A model generated the notes under the pieces. It was not told where the DNA came from and did not search any database. It was given only the letters and a program-made list of their open reading frames with translations. The position numbers and the translations under genes were made by a program. DNA of 64,000 bases, taken from contig CAJJDN010000164.1 of assembly GCA_905182985.1 (NCBI GenBank), positions 21,955-85,954 on the forward strand, read 5' to 3'. Origin of the DNA: Paramecium sonneborni (Eukaryota > Ciliophora > Oligohymenophorea > Peniculida > Parameciidae). Shown piece by piece: positions 13,951 through 26,825 of this stretch (position 1 is its first letter; the number at the start of each line of letters is the position of its first letter).

Positions 13951-14508
13951 TCATTAAATCAAATAATCAAAATAAAATGAATAATCCAGTTGCTTTTTAT
14001 TCTAACTTTAATAATGTGGCTACATATGTTTATTTTTTCAGTCGATTTGTATAATATAATAGTTTTCAAAAAATTCTATCTCTATTATTATGTATCTTTT
14101 GAAAATTTTTAAAATTCTTTTGTTTAAAAATATAGATTCCAACATTCAATTAATAAGCTAAAAAGTAACTGATTATTTCCAAATAAAAGTTATTATTTAA
14201 AGATTTTAATTTATTTATATAAAATATATATACAACAAATATTCTTCAGAATACAAATGCATGATCTTAAATGTTTTATTAAAAAATACTATATTTTCCA
14301 TTTGTCTAAAATTTCACCAAGCATTATTAAGCTTAAATAAAGAATGTGGTTTTGAATTATATACTTCAAAAAATTCTTATACTTAAATTCAATTTATTTT
14401 TCTTTCTGGGCTTTGATAAAAATAAATTAATTGAAAATTTTCTTCTGATTTTTAAAGATAACTATTAGAAAAATTTATTTTCGAAAATTAAAATTGATTA
14501 AGATCCAT
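13951..14508 (-). pseudogene. Decayed gene with several in-frame TGA
   Basis: Reading from an ATG at 14508, the frame shows protein-like composition (for example NFQLIYFYQSPERKIN, VQEFFEVYNSKPHSLFKL, KIMHLYSEEYLLYIYF) but is interrupted by TGA at about five places before ending near 13951. No intron with GT...AG ends removes these stops. The 5' part (to 14141) is repeated at 15246-15613. I do not recognise the family. It may be a relic of a whole-genome-duplication paralogue. Confidence 0.45.
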
Positions 14509-15196
14509 TGAGTAAAACAAAAAAATTTAGATAATATACAACTTTAATTGATTAAATGATAAGTAGAATTATTTTTTTTAAATTTGAAAACATTTTGTTT
14601 TAAAAATAAGGAAATCCATAAAAATATTATTATTTATAATTTATATATCAGATATTTACGATTAATAAGAGTTCAGTTATTTTTTACTGTTTAATTAAAA
14701 GAATAAAATAAAAAATCAAGTAAGTAAAAGAAGAGAAGGATATTTTTGTTGCTAATGGTTCTAAAATTCGTTTAATTCTAATCTTTAAACTGAAATTAGA
14801 TTTACTAAACATTTTAATTACTTAAATGTGATCTAAACTTATTTAAAAATTAATTTGTCTTATTTTTTAAGAAAATTCATTTTAATTTCTTAGTTTTTTA
14901 AATTTGCTAGCAATTACTAAAATTTTTTATATTATGAAAATGATTTAAATTCGTTCTATTTTTATTAATTTTATTTGGCAATGTCTCATTTATTTTAGCA
15001 ATAATCTCGATTACAGGTTTGTAACTGAGTTGATTTATTTCGATTTTTTTATCAAACCATCAAACTTTTACAAAAACTATAAGTAAAACCGCCACATCCA
15101 ATATAATATTTTTACTAGTAATTATATTTAATTAAATCTATCTAATTATTTAATTATAACAAAATGTTTTAATATAGTATGAGTATTCTATAGATA
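14141..15196. repeat. 1,056-bp direct repeat, copy A
   Basis: This segment matches 15246-16301 over its full length at a fixed offset of 1,105 bp as far as I can read. Copy A is followed by 48 bp (15197-15244) that differ from the sequence after copy B, and then by an N at 15245. Confidence 0.9.
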
Positions 15197-15244
15197 TTGA
15201 TGTCTCGAATAAAAAAAGAGAGAATCAATTTTTTGATTTTAATA

Positions 15245-15245
15245 N
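15245..15245. other. Assembly gap (single N)
   Basis: An unknown base joins two contigs. The sequence immediately to its right repeats the last kilobase to its left, which is the signature of overlapping contig ends that were not merged. Confidence 0.9.
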
Positions 15246-16301
15246 AACATTCAATTAATAAGCTAAAAAGTAACTGATTATTTCCAAATAAAAGTTATTA
15301 TTTAAAGATTTTAATTTATTTATATAAAATATATATACAACAAATATTCTTCAGAATACAAATGCATGATCTTAAATGTTTTATTAAAAAATACTATATT
15401 TTCCATTTGTCTAAAATTTCACCAAGCATTATTAAGCTTAAATAAAGAATGTGGTTTTGAATTATATACTTCAAAAAATTCTTATACTTAAATTCAATTT
15501 ATTTTTCTTTCTGGGCTTTGATAAAAATAAATTAATTGAAAATTTTCTTCTGATTTTTAAAGATAACTATTAGAAAAATTTATTTTCGAAAATTAAAATT
15601 GATTAAGATCCATTGAGTAAAACAAAAAAATTTAGATAATATACAACTTTAATTGATTAAATGATAAGTAGAATTATTTTTTTTAAATTTGAAAACATTT
15701 TGTTTTAAAAATAAGGAAATCCATAAAAATATTATTATTTATAATTTATATATCAGATATTTACGATTAATAAGAGTTCAGTTATTTTTTACTGTTTAAT
15801 TAAAAGAATAAAATAAAAAATCAAGTAAGTAAAAGAAGAGAAGGATATTTTTGTTGCTAATGGTTCTAAAATTCGTTTAATTCTAATCTTTAAACTGAAA
15901 TTAGATTTACTAAACATTTTAATTACTTAAATGTGATCTAAACTTATTTAAAAATTAATTTGTCTTATTTTTTAAGAAAATTCATTTTAATTTCTTAGTT
16001 TTTTAAATTTGCTAGCAATTACTAAAATTTTTTATATTATGAAAATGATTTAAATTCGTTCTATTTTTATTAATTTTATTTGGCAATGTCTCATTTATTT
16101 TAGCAATAATCTCGATTACAGGTTTGTAACTGAGTTGATTTATTTCGATTTTTTTATCAAACCATCAAACTTTTACAAAAACTATAAGTAAAACCGCCAC
16201 ATCCAATATAATATTTTTACTAGTAATTATATTTAATTAAATCTATCTAATTATTTAATTATAACAAAATGTTTTAATATAGTATGAGTATTCTATAGAT
16301 A
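15246..16301. repeat. 1,056-bp direct repeat, copy B
   Basis: Copy B begins exactly one base after the N and matches 14141-15196. After 16301 it continues into unique sequence leading to the cyclase gene, so this copy carries the continuous path. Confidence 0.9.
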
Positions 16302-16621
16302 GATATTTAGAAACTTATTAAAGTAGGATCCAGAAAGCTCAAAAATAAAAAATAAAAATTATATGTTGAGAATATTATTTTGAAATGAATGCAATTTTGA
16401 ATTGTTTATCAAAAAAAATATTATTGTATATAGAATTGTCAATCAATTTAATTTAAAGTTTTTATTTTAGATCAACTTTTTAATATAAGCTGAATATTAT
16501 ATAAATTATAAGATTAAAAATGTTTGCCTTATATTTCAAAGGCTAATTAATTTAGAAAATTGGTTATCATTAATTTAAATATTGTAAAATAAATTATAAT
16601 AATAGCACATTTATAAATGAA

Positions 16622-19600
16622 TCAAACTTTAAATGATTCTCTTTCACTAGGTTGATTTGAATCTTCAAATCCAGAATCATTTTTTTATGTTTCCACAAAG
16701 TAACCATTAGTTTGTCTATTAATAGATTTGAATTCAACTAATTTGTTATGAATAAAATTAAATGCACCAGGATATTATGCTTCTAATAATTTTTTTGTTT
16801 CCTCTGAAACTTAAACTCTCCCTTTTTCTCCATTGGATTCCATTTTATTAGAAATCATAACATCAGCTCCATATACATCATACCTGACGATTTCTGTACC
16901 TAGAATTCCTGCAATTACTTTACCCTAATAATATTAAATAAGACTTACAGTATGTATTCCAATTCTCATATCTAATCCATCAAAACCAATAATCTATCTA
17001 ACATTTCTAATAATTTCAATCATACCAAATCCTAATTCAACAACGTTTTTAGCCTCTTGTGCTGGATTTCTTTATCCAATATCAATAATTCCCACTGCAA
17101 CATAACAATCACCAATTGTATAAAGTTTATATGTATTTTATGTTAAACATTTTTTATCAAATTCTGTAAATAGATTTCTTAACATATTAACAACTTATTC
17201 AGGTTCTACTTTACTAGAGTATTCTGTGAATCCTGCAATATCAGCAAATAATAATGTTGCTTCTTCTAATTACTCAACTAAGACTTCTCTTTAATTATTT
17301 GATAAAAATTGTTTTAAGATATGATTTGGTAATAAATATTTAACTAAATTTTCAGATTAAGTCTTTTTAATTTCAAGAGATCTCTTATTATTAAATGTAT
17401 TTAGATCCTAATAAAAAATATTGTATTAAACTGAGAACATTAGAATACCTTAATATATTGTATAATATGCCACTGCCCAATCATTAAATTTAATTAGAAC
17501 TATTATTATTTGAGCAAGACAAAAAAATAATAAAAATGCAACCTTGTGTTTTAATTGTACAATAGATAAGGAACAAAAGAAACATATTAACAAGATTCCT
17601 TCTGATGCTTATAATTCAAATAATTCTTCACTATTAAGGAGTATAAATTCTAATAAGATGCTAAATAATAGAATCACATAAGTTGCTATAAAATATTAAC
17701 CTTAGTAAAACTTATGTTTTAACTTCTTGTTTTATAATAATGCGAGAACCAAAAGTACAATAGTTGCAATTAATCGAATGGTTATAATCAGAAAAGGATT
17801 TGATATAATTGATTATTGTAATAGAATAAAAAGAGTGAGGGTTTTGGCAAGATATTGCAAAAGATGCAAATATATAGAAATAAATACTATGTTTCTACCT
17901 TCAGCATTCTACTCAGTAAATTCTTTAGCCAATTAATATTGATGATCTTTAAATCCAAGATATAATTTTTTTTTCTCTAATTATAAACATTCACTTATCA
18001 CATTACTATTGTCATCTTCTAAATAACCTTTAATTTTATCATATTCAATATCATAATCTGGAAAATCATCGACAACATCTATTTAAAGATCTCTTCTTAA
18101 TTTTTAGGAAATTTCTGATAAAAGATTAGATTTTTCAAAATATGAGGCTAATTATTCTTTTTCTAATTGACTTGGTTCTTAATCAGGTTCTAATTAAATA
18201 TTTTAATTGCTAGCTATTTTAATTTATCCTGTAGTTTAGTATTGGGAAGGCATAGATCTCATAAGTATAGTTTATCTTTGATTTTGTTTTCTCTTAAATT
18301 ATTTAACTGGATCCTGTTATTACTGTCTGTTAGAGACATCTTGAGAGGAATCCTATTATGCTGGAATTGATTATTTAGATGAATGTTATTACATTATATC
18401 ATTATTAGTATTTGTAATTTACACATTATATGTAACATTATCTTATAAATTACATTAAATGCTTTCTTATCTTCTTAATGAATTTTAAGCAAATGATGAA
18501 GATTATTTTGCAGAAGATGGTAGATTACCTGAGATTGAAGGTTGAGGTGAGAAGATGAAGTTGTTTGATTCTTCACTTTTTAAAATAACTCCTTTTTTTT
18601 TAATATTTTTTTTATCTGTATTTCTTTTAATCTCTTTACTTACTTAATATGTAATTAATTCACCTTTACCTTTTGCAGCAACTTTCCTTTAAGTAAATTA
18701 TAATTCTGGCATATTAATTTCTTAATATGCTTCATTTGAAAGAGTAACTTATCCATCTTAACCTGTTGAACATACTCTACTGGTTGTATTTACAGTATCA
18801 CCAATTAAAGAGAATTAAGGTTTGTGATGTCCTATTACTCCAGCTATCACTCTACCATAATGTATTCCTATTTTTATTGTTAAATGTCCAATCTATCCAT
18901 ATTTCACCTTTCTAGTATGATCCATCATTTCTAATGACAATTATACAGCCTTATGATTATATTAATAAATAATACTCTTTTAACACAATTTTAATTATAA
19001 AACTTTGTTCCTTAATCTACTGCTTTAAGACCGCCTGCTGCCATATATGTTTTACCTACAGTTTCAACTTTCTACATTCCATTCTAAGCACATAATTAAT
19101 CAAATGATCTGAACAATCCATCCAAAATCTTTACTATATTTTCCTTTTCAACTGTTATCAAATCATCAAATCCACAAATATCACAAAATAATATTGAAAC
19201 ATTACCCTAATTCTCACTTATCTCAAATATTCCTTCTAAAATTTTATATATTACTATAATATACTTGCATTTATTCTATCTCTTATAAATTTTGGTAATA
19301 ATATTGATAGAACATTTGTCATTTTTGATGTTTCTTAATTAAGAGTCACATCAAGCATAAAATCTTCTCTTTCTAATCTTATTAATTTATATTATAAAGC
19401 CATAAATAAGATACTTGTTGCTATTACAATTACTTCTCCATTTATTAATGAATAATATGTTATTTATACTTAAGAAAATTCCATAATTGAGTATTTCTTA
19501 ATAAATCCAATTACTTATAAAATACACAATATAAAATTTATGATTGGTAAATGTATCCTTGAAAATAATAATACTACTATGTAACTTTAAGTGAGCAATA

Positions 19601-22600
19601 ATTCATAAATTCCTTCATCTTATGTTGTTCCTAAATTGCAAATAAATTTTATAAGAAATCTTATGAACACAACTGATAAATTTATGAAAAAGAAATGTTT
19701 TGGATATATATTTGAGCATACTAAAAATAATAGTACAAATTATAATGCTATTCCCAAGATATATGTTAAGAAATATAATTCTGTTGAGAAATGCTCTAAA
19801 TTATATACAACAAATAATACTAAAGCAATTACTTCTAAAAATACCAAAGTTATAATTAACTTATACCTTTCAAATTTTAACCAGAGAATTTTTGATAATC
19901 TTTTAAATTTCATTTCTGTATCTTTATTCATAAATTTCAAAGTATAAGGATTGACTTTATCTTGATTTACCTTTAAATTAGTTCCAGAAACCATTTCTTA
20001 AATCGATAAATCAAGTTCATCATTATTTCTTTTAAATATCTTACCTGCAATGACAGCAATTCTTTTAATTAAATTATGATATTTTTTGTAATTACCTTTA
20101 TTATTTTAAGTATTAACCTTTTAAGAAATAATTGAGATTTCTTCATAACATTAATCAGTTTTAATTAGACTTTAACAAAACAATGGTTGAACTGCTTCTA
20201 TACAACTACTTAAACATAATTAAGCGCCAATATAAAAAACAAATACAAACCAATAATAAGGATCTATAAATAATTATTCAAATGTTTCTATATTATCATC
20301 AAAAGTATATTTTACAGACAATAAAGACATTCCTAACCAACATAATAAATATGCAAAAACCAATATAATCCAAGCCAATACTTTTTATACTGATGAAACC
20401 CACAATTTTACTAAATCACTTCCAACTAACAAAATCAATAACATTTATCTTATAATTCCAATTTGAATATTTCCATAATATAATGAAAAACACGTCAACC
20501 ATAGCAATACTGCATCTAATAAGGCATTACCATTTATTTTAAATATGAATGATAAGACTTTCTTCTTTTTAAAAGTTTTGATGTTGATCTTAAATTATTC
20601 ATGATACATTTTCGAATCTCCATGATAGTTTTCATTTAATTTAGATATTAAACTTGATATCTATTGTAAAAAAAGCATTAAACTTTGATAAACTGTCAAC
20701 CAACTACCCTCTACAAGTTAATTATTTTAAGAACAGTTTGTAGAATATATAAGAAAGAGTGCATAAAGTATTAACAAAGATCTATAGAATGAAAAAACCA
20801 ATAAATCATCATAGACCTCAGCAAATATTCTACTTTCAAAAAACATTAATCCACATAAATCTTCAAAATTGTTAACACATATATCAGAAGTTGCCATTCT
20901 TTATATATCTTTAATATTATATTATCTTTTTAAAGGATTTTCCAATATTTTATTCATTGACAATCTTGAGGTGAGTTTTCTTTTAGTTATTTATTTTAGA
21001 TACTATTAAGAAGCTGGTAAATGACAATATTATATTCCGATATTAGCTTATCTAAACATTTAAATATCATTAAATGAATCTCCAATTGATAACACTTTTT
21101 TATTGCCTTAAAATTAAGTTTAAATAATCTTTATTATTTCAGCCTTTTAAATAGCATTAAATCTATAAGCAATAAGGGAATTGCAAAAATAAAGAAGAAA
21201 TGTTAAATGTGCTAGGAAAACACTATCATCTTGAATAATTTTAAATTATTCACCACTTAAGACAATCGAATATGCCCTAATTTCTCCATATTATTATTAT
21301 TATTGTTATTACTATTAAAATTGATTATGTGAGTTTTTTCCTACTGATTTATTTTAATTAAATGTATCTGGATTATAATAATTATCAATACTCTTATGAG
21401 TTTTATCCATTAATGTATTTAAACGAATTGTTTTTGATTGAACATTACTTATATTCATATTTTGATCAGGTACTTTAAGTTATTATGCCATTTAAGCTAA
21501 TTAATTTTTAATAACTAATTTTGCATTATCAGAATCAAGATATAAAAGCTAATCAGTATTTAGTAATAAACCAGACTTATAAGCTACAGGTAAGACTTTA
21601 TTGATTTCATCTCCTGATAATAAAAATAAACTGAGATCTGCTTATTTCATTTATTAAATTAATAATTTTGAATCTGGTCTTATTTTCTCTTTTATTCCTA
21701 AGACTTGCATTATTTACATATCTTTTTCTATTTCATTATATAATTAGATTAAATCATTTTAAGATTATTAAAATCTTATTTATGAATATTTATCTAAGAA
21801 TTCATTTTTTTCATTTTCTCTTAGATAAATCTTGGAATAAACGACAGTTCTCATTCCAGCCATATGTAATTTAGTAAATACTCGATCCCAATATTCTCTA
21901 CTATTTTTATCTATATCTACATAGGATGGAATCTGATTGAATTCTTCTCTAACAATTAAAACACAATTTATAAATTCATTTTCTTCTTCTTGATCATTAA
22001 TAAAGAATTAAAATTATTCTGCTAATTTATCAGGATATTATATCATAACCCCTAATCTAGGATGATTTTAACTTTAGTCATTAATAGAAAGAATTTAGAA
22101 TTCCTACATTTCTCCTAATAATTCTATGACATAGGTTATTTTACCACCTGTTTCATTAGTACAAACAAATTTAACATCAAAATAATAAGCAAATCTCATT
22201 AATTCTGAATCTAAAGTAGGTTAAGTTGAATCATGAATAAATGAATCATCACATTAAGTAAACTTAGATGCAACTTCTTAACACAATAGAAGAGATAAAA
22301 TAGCTTCTTAATAAAATATTTAAGAAGGTCCACATACTAGTTTTTAATAGAATTCTTGATCTTTCTAAAATGCTATTTCATTTATTTCTTCTTCCATTTA
22401 AACATATTATAAAGTAGCTTTATTACTATTATTTCTATTAACAAATGATGACTACTTTTTAATATGTCTATACTCTTCTTTTTTTGTAGCATCACTATCA
22501 CTTCTAGGTTTTTTGTATCTATCACTATTTACAGATTACTTATCTTCTTAAGGCATAAGTTGAATTTCTTCAAAAGGACTTGAGGATGGCGATTATTGTA

Positions 22601-24651
22601 TTGAGATAGATTAATTTACTATTATACTCTTATTAAAAAATGGTTTAGGTCTATTTGCCTTTAAATCAGGAGTTATTTTACAATGAGTATCATCTAAATC
22701 TTCAGGTCTAATATTTTCAATTATATGTTAACCAATCAATTCAGTATTGTTACCTTCAGAATTTTTAACATTAGCACTCTCTAATTCAGATTTACTTAAT
22801 ATGGCTGATTATTGTAAAGGCTAAAATGTCGATATTTTATTATTAAAATTAATCTCATCATCTCTCAAATGAGTTTAATGAAGCAATGTGGATCTAAATT
22901 TTTAAGTTTATTATTTTCCTAAAGATTTTGATAAACCTGATATAGTATTTTTTAAACCATTACTTCTGCTCTTTGATTATTATTCAATAGCAATTTATTC
23001 ATCAGAATATTCATCTTATTCTTAAATTCTAAAGTTAGGATTTTATTTTAATTATAATCTGAAATTCTCTTTAAAAAGTTACCATCCATTCTAAATCTTC
23101 TTCTAACCAAATTTATACATCATATCTTCAATAATTATTGATCTCACTCTGAATTCTCCTGTAGTTAAAGTCCCAGTTTTATCAAAACATACATATTCAG
23201 TCATTACTAAATCTCCAATTGAAACTGAATTTAATTATTCATAATTTATTTATGGTTAAATATTTTAAATGTTTATACCTCCAATACTATTTCCCTCTTT
23301 GATTCTCATCTCTGATTATTTACTCTAATTAAATTTAATGTATTTATAACGTGCATACCCCATTTCTATTATGTCTACACAATTATAAAAATAGATTGGA
23401 GTAGTCTTTAAATATTAGATCATATAAAATATAAGAGTTGTTGAATCAAATATAGTATCACTTGATGAACCCTAACATACACCAAAAGATGCTATTAACC
23501 AACTTATGAATGTTATTATTATACTAATTGTTAATGTTAAAGCAAAAAACATTCTTGACTTTTAAACAAAAAATGATTTTTTTTCTGCTTATCTCAACTT
23601 ATCATAACAAATACAATTTTATCCTGCAAATAATACTAATCCAATTAAATATTAACATGTTTTTAATTGTTCTTCTCTTCTAATGATATTATTTCTATTA
23701 AAATTCTCACCTTTTGGATCTTTTTTCAATTTTATATATCCATAAATATTTTCATCTTTATCTTTATCAAATTATATTTAGCCTGTCAAAATCTTTTTAT
23801 AATCAAATCCTGATGCTTTATATTTACCATTTTTTAACATTGTTAATTAAGTAGGTTGTCTTGCTTCTTCATTTGTTTATCCATCTAATTATTAAGAGGA
23901 TACTCCGACAATATTATCAGAAACATCGATTATTAATATATCTGCTGGCGATACTTCATTTCGTTTTAAATAAATCAAATCACCTACCTCAAGTTGCTCC
24001 CAATTTATATTCTCATAAAGTAATAACTTTTCCCTTCTCTTAACTGACTAAACTGAATGAGGTTTTTTTTACATCTCTTGTTTAGTTATTGTAATCTATG
24101 GTTCTTTTGAATTTTAAAAATTTTCAATTTATTATTAATTTTATTACTGCTTATTCCCTGATGCAATTTCCTTTCTCAATCTTCTATACCTTGTTATACC
24201 TCTCAAATTTGTCTTTTTATCATATTCCATTTTTAAATAGTCAAAATAGAATGCCTTTAAGACTTACAGAATGTAATGCATTGACAATGGTAAAATGTAC
24301 ACAAACAAATCTTCAGGACTTAATAATCATAGGATTAGTTACTTAATTTAAAGATAACTAAAATGGAGAATCATTACAATATAATAGATTAAGACACCTA
24401 TTCTATCAAACTATTTAAAAAATAAAAAGAAAAGCAAAGTTTTTAAATCGAAATACCCTGTATTAATCCTATTACTTAATTCATATTGTTTCACTCCTTT
24501 AATATTAACAACTTCACCACAATCAATTTCAATCTAATCTAATTTAAACAATCAATACTTAATAATGAAACCTAGTTTATTTTCTATTATTCTTTACATT
24601 GTCGTATTTTTTTTTCAATTGTTCATAAATTAATTTTCCAATGGTTTTCAT
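16622..24651 (-). CDS. P4-ATPase / guanylyl cyclase fusion, 2,633 aa
   Basis: The N-terminal half is a P4-type ATPase: an entry segment NRINTGYFDLKTLLFFLFFKQFDRIG, an actuator loop reading LDGQTNEEA near residue 255, the phosphorylation motif FDKTGTLTTGEF near 470, and a hinge motif GDSFND near 1170, followed by membrane spans. The C-terminal half has a membrane cassette, a first cyclase domain near 1785 (FCDICGFDDL, VETVGKTYMAAGG, LIGDTVNTTSRV), a second membrane cassette, and a second cyclase domain near 2430 (FADIAGFTEYS, IGDCYVAVG, GIHTGKVIAGILG). The second domain keeps both metal-binding Asp and the first does not, which is the inverted order known for ciliate guanylyl cyclases. Introns are at 24534-24558, 24319-24342 (AAG), 19236-19264, 18950-18975 (AAG) and 16925-16948; the spliced length is exactly 2,634 codons. 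The family makes cGMP in ciliates and apicomplexans. Confidence 0.93.
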
Positions 24652-24728
24652 TAATATTTATATTATAAAAGTAGAAACATAATAAGTAATTTTAAGGAAA
24701 TTTTAATTACTGTCTTTATCTCTCAAAA
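24652..24728. promoter_or_regulatory. 77-bp divergent promoter
   Basis: Only 77 bp separate the start codons of the cyclase fusion (minus) and the 307-residue protein (plus). Both promoters and 5' leaders must fit here. No motif is recognisable. Confidence 0.5.
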
Positions 24729-25652
24729 ATGAATCATCAATTTGAAAGACCATATAATAAACAGATTAACATAAGAAAATAACATCATTTTTTTTAAGAT
24801 AATAATTTTATATTAATAATGAAATTTACATTCTTAAAACACAATTTATAGAGTTTGTTAAATCATTCTGAATAATTGGATTCACCAACATCAATAATAA
24901 AGAAGTTTGGTCCATTCCTTATGACAAGTTTATTCAATTAAAAATTGGAAGAAAGCAATTAAGTGATTAAATACATGGAACAACATATTGATTAGGGATA
25001 ATTTATTAGAAATCTTACTTATGAGCCTGGATTTAAAAATTGGAGAATCAATTTAAAAAAATCATTAGAATCATTAGCATGTTCTTTGATAGTTGGAAAT
25101 CCGCATCTTATTAATAAAAATTATATTGAATGTTTATAAGAAAATACAATACCAATATTTGATGTAATTCCCCTTGCATACACTTTGGTAATACAATAGA
25201 TAAAATAATGGCCTTTGATTGAAGAATAGGAAGTGATCTCAAGATTAAATTATCATTTGCAAGTTTAAAAATCTGAATTTTAGAAAATTGGACCTTAAAT
25301 TTTTTAAATGAAACTATTTCTATCTGATATAGCAGTCTATTATCCTGAAGTGACAAATTTCTTACAAACTAAAGTGTTCAACTCTGATTTATCATTAGAT
25401 TTTTTTGCTTCAGATTTGAGAATGTAATATTAAGACTTTTTTTTTGAGAATGGAAATTTAATTGATCTGAAAATCGGAGATTAAGCCTATCTATTTCTCT
25501 AATCTGATGATTTTTAAATTCAGACAATGAGAAAATTTCTTTTAAAATATGTCAGGATTAAAAGAATATCTGAATTATACCCTAATCTTCATGTGATTTG
25601 GATACACAATGATATGAAGAAAGAGTAATTATATAAATTATTTGAAGTTTGA
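24729..25652 (+). CDS. Unrecognised 307-aa protein
   Basis: A single exon of 308 codons starts at ATG 24729 and ends at TGA 25650. The composition is that of a soluble helical protein, with motifs such as LACSLIVGNPHLI, SDIAVYYPEVTNFLQ and LFLQSDDFQIQTMRKFLLKYVRIKR. There is no signal peptide, membrane span or Cys/His cluster. I do not recognise a family. It is divergent from the guanylyl cyclase gene, so co-regulation is possible but unproven. Confidence 0.8.
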
Positions 25653-25702
25653 GGTATTATTTTTAATAAATAACTATACATAATAATAATTAAAATAAAT
25701 TA

Positions 25703-26825
25703 ATGAAGAAAATATAAAATCTAATTGCAAATGGAAAACAATTCCTTTTCGATAGTTATTCTCTTCATAAATCTAAATAAGTAAATGTCATATTCTAATA
25801 AAGGCACTTAAAGCATATGAGAAAGAATAATACAAGAAAATTATATCCTATTGTTAATATTGGAATTCTTATAAATATATTCAAATAAATTAACACAAAT
25901 TTCTCTTTTTCCTTATATCTGAATAGAAAAATGAATTGATTAAATAAATCTTGGAAAATAATCCAATAAAGGAATAAATTCTAAAAGATGATGAAAATCC
26001 AAATAATTTTTTCCCATTAACATTTTCAGTATTAAATGATGTTCGAGAGACTAGTAATATGCTAATAGAAAATGGAGCAAATATACATGAAGTACATAAG
26101 GATGGAAATAACATTGCTCATGTTTGTGCATTTTTTAATAAAATATAAGCCTTAAATTATTGTATAGAAAAAGGTGTAAATTATGAATAATAAAATGAAA
26201 GAGGAGATACTCCTTTGCATTTAGCATCAATGTAAGGACATTGCGAAATAATAGAGTAATTATTGAATTTGAAATGCAATTTAAATATTGAAAATACAGA
26301 ACATCATCAGCCTATTCATGAATCTGTTTTATTTGGTTAATTTGATGCATTTAAAATTCTATTTAAATACTATTAAGGAATTTAGAAAAATTCATAATCA
26401 CCCCATATTGTTCATTATGCTTCTATGCTCGAAAATACATTTATATTAAGTGAAATAATCAAAAGTAATAAAGCTTTAGTGAATCTTCGAGATTCTGTAA
26501 GTAATGCAGTACCACTTCATTTTAGTGTTAATTCGAATTCATTAGAATGTACTAGTTTGCTGTTGGTAATTATTAAATATAAATTTTAAAGGAAAGTGGA
26601 GCATTGCCTAATTCTAAGGATAAGTTTGGAAACACTCCATTACATTTGGCTGTAGAAAAGAAAAATATTGAAATTTGCAAATTATTATGTTTAAATGGGG
26701 CTGATATTGATATTCAAAATGAAGATAAATTGACTGCAAAAGATTTAGCTGAAGTTGATTTAGATAGATAAATTCTAGCTTTATTTAAATCATAATCGAG
26801 ATATTCAAAAATTTTCAGATAATGA
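25703..26825 (+). CDS. Ankyrin-repeat protein, 357 aa
   Basis: After a basic N-terminal region, ankyrin units run from about residue 120 to the end. Clear examples are NERGDTPLHLASMQGHCEI, AVPLHFSVNSNSLECTSLLL and FGNTPLHLAVEKKNIEICKL. Two short introns are required, 25781-25803 (23 nt) and 26566-26591 (26 nt). Both end in AAG, and skipping either one leads to TGA or breaks a repeat. The spliced length is 358 codons. There is no catalytic domain, so it should act as a binding scaffold. The gene follows the 307-residue gene by 50 bp on the same strand. Confidence 0.88.

Larger units (their letters stand above)
13715..16621. other. Spacer inflated by a contig-end duplication
   Basis: This 2.9-kb gap between the WD40 gene and the cyclase gene contains one decayed gene and a 1,056-bp direct repeat flanking an N. 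If the two copies are one locus, the true spacer is about 1.8 kb. I see no intact gene on either strand. Confidence 0.5.
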
